From contig CAYVIN010000163.1 in NCBI GenBank assembly GCA_964451375.1, forward strand, positions 1 through 5,956: a DNA stretch of 5,956 nt, read 5' to 3'. The notes beneath the pieces were generated by a model that was not told the DNA's origin, did no database searches, and saw only the letters and a list, made by a program, of their open reading frames with translations. The stretch comes from JAGXQV01 sp964451375 (GTDB taxonomy: Bacteria; Pseudomonadota; Gammaproteobacteria; Burkholderiales; Sulfuricellaceae). Made by a program: the position numbers and the translations under genes. Shown one piece after another: positions 4,927 to 5,956 of the stretch. Each line of letters opens with the position of its first letter. Position 1 is the stretch's first letter.

Positions 4927-5956
4927 TTAATCTTCCAGCACCCGCAATTTCACCGATTTTCCCTTCACCTTGCCGTTGGTCAGGCGGCGCACCACTTCGC
5001 GGGCGATGTTGCGTTTTACCGCGACATAGGTGTTCTGGTCGGTGACGGTGATTTTCCCGACTTGTTCACGAGTCAGGCCGGCGTCGCCGGTAAGCGCCCC
5101 CAGCACGTCGCCGGGGCGGATTTTTTCCTTGCGCCCGCCGAGCATTTGCAGGGTCACCATCGGCGGTATCAGCGGGGAGTCGTCGGTCACTTTCACTTCG
5201 GCGAGGTTGCGCCATTCGGGTTCGCAGCCCAGCAGCGGGGTAATCGCCGCCACCCGCCGCTGTTCGTTGGGGCTGCACAAATTCAGCGCCCAGCCCTGCT
5301 CGTCGGCGCGTCCGGTGCGCCCGATGCGGTGGATGTGGACTTCCGGTTCCTGGGTGACATCGACGTTGATCACCATTTCGAGCTGGGCGATGTCGAGGCC
5401 GCGCGCCGCCACGTCGGTCGCCACCAGCACCGAACAACTGCGGTTGGCGAACTGGATCAATACCTGGTCGCGTTCGCGCTGTTCCAGGTCGCTGTTCAGC
5501 GTCAGCGCGCGGATGCCGTTCTGGTGCAACACTTCCAGCAGGTCGCGGCATTGCTGCTTGGTGTTGCAGAAAGCCAGGGTGCTGACCGGGCGGAAGTGCT
5601 TGAGCAGCGTCACCACCGCTTGCAGGCGGGTTTCCGGGGTAACTTCGTAAAAACGCTGGCGTATCTTGCCGACCTCATGTTTTTCCAGGAGTTTCACTTC
5701 CTGAGGCTTTTTCAGGAACTGGCGAGCGAGACGCGCAATCGCATCGGGAAAAGTCGCGGAAAAGAGCAGGGTCTGGCGCGGCTGCGGGCATTGCTTGGCG
5801 ATGAACACGATGTCATCGTGAAAACCCATGTCGAGCATCCTGTCGGCCTCGTCGAGCACCAGGGTGTTGAGCGCTTCGAGGTTGAGGCTGCCGCGTTCCA
5901 GGTGATCCATGATGCGCCCCGGCGTGCCGACCACGATGTGCGCGCCGTGCTCCAGA
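4927..5956 (-). CDS. dbpA: ATP-dependent RNA helicase DbpA, 3' part (N-terminus outside window)
   Basis: A DEAD-box RNA helicase that remodels 23S rRNA during 50S subunit assembly; E. coli DbpA recognises hairpin 92. The frame is open to the edge, giving about 343 C-terminal codons against about 457 in E. coli, so the Q motif and Walker A (motif I) lie outside. Visible, counting from the valine codon at 5934: motif Ib TPGR (4-7), motif II DEAD (28-31, LVLDEADRMLDMGF), motif III SAT (59-61), motif IV region TLAFCNTK (119-126), motif V VLVATDVAARGLDI (169-182), and motif VI HRIGRTGR (202-209). The last 75 or so residues (about 259-333, VTLQMLGGRKEKIRPGDVLG onward) form the DbpA-specific RNA-binding domain (PF03880), which separates DbpA from other DEAD-box proteins such as RhlE. 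The GTG at 5934 is internal: the upstream in-frame residues LEHGAHIV continue the helicase domain. It converges with yciH. Confidence 0.96.
   Translation of the reverse strand, partial: LEHGAHIVVGTPGRIMDHLERGSLNLEALNTLVLDEADRMLDMGFHDDIVFIAKQCPQPRQTLLFSATFPDAIARLARQFLKKPQEVKLLEKHEVGKIRQRFYEVTPETRLQAVVTLLKHFRPVSTLAFCNTKQQCRDLLEVLHQNGIRALTLNSDLEQRERDQVLIQFANRSCSVLVATDVAARGLDIAQLEMVINVDVTQEPEVHIHRIGRTGRADEQGWALNLCSPNEQRRVAAITPLLGCEPEWRNLAEVKVTDDSPLIPPMVTLQMLGGRKEKIRPGDVLGALTGDAGLTREQVGKITVTDQNTYVAVKRNIAREVVRRLTNGKVKGKSVKLRVLED

Noticed and set aside
5066..5551. A 161-codon minus-strand open frame inside dbpA
   Set aside because: Arginine- and proline-rich out-of-frame reading of the helicase gene, where the main frame holds motifs V, VI and the RNA-binding domain.

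Overview
The window looks like a chromosomal stretch from a proteobacterium. A betaproteobacterium, or a gammaproteobacterium close to one, is the best guess. This rests on gene content and style: a DbpA-type DEAD-box helicase, a YciH/SUI1 protein, a DUF938 methyltransferase, a PF04339 FemAB-like acyltransferase, high GC coding sequence, and REP sequences starting GTAGGA. No rRNA or other marker allows a firmer placement. No phage, plasmid, CRISPR or defence gene is visible, and no operon points to a new multi-gene system.

Layout, left to right. Positions 1-69 may hold the first 23 codons of a divergent minus-strand gene that runs off the edge. At 108-1682 (+) is a soluble REC-PAS-histidine kinase signalling protein. 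Seven bases after its stop lies a 124-bp near-perfect long inverted repeat (1690-1813), followed by about 240 bases with no convincing gene but several small repeats. At 2052-2579 (+) is a YgjP-like (DUF45) zinc metallopeptidase starting at TTG. It converges with a DUF938 SAM-dependent methyltransferase (2630-3223, -). The methyltransferase shares a roughly 100-bp divergent promoter region with a FemAB-like/GNAT-fold protein (3323-4453, +). That protein is followed after 18 bases by a SUI1/YciH translation factor homologue (4472-4834, +). An inverted pair of REP sequences (4848-4921, REPIN-like) separates it from the convergent 3' end of dbpA (4927-5956, -), whose N-terminal part lies outside the window.

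How the genes relate: most are single housekeeping or accessory genes. FemAB-like plus YciH are probably co-transcribed. YciH and DbpA both act on the translation machinery but are convergent, so they are not one operon. The sensor kinase has no partner response regulator or output gene in view. The most unusual items are the two non-coding elements: the long hairpin behind the kinase gene, and the REP pair whose two stems differ by compensatory base changes. The sharp drop in GC between the REC and kinase halves of the first protein also stands out.
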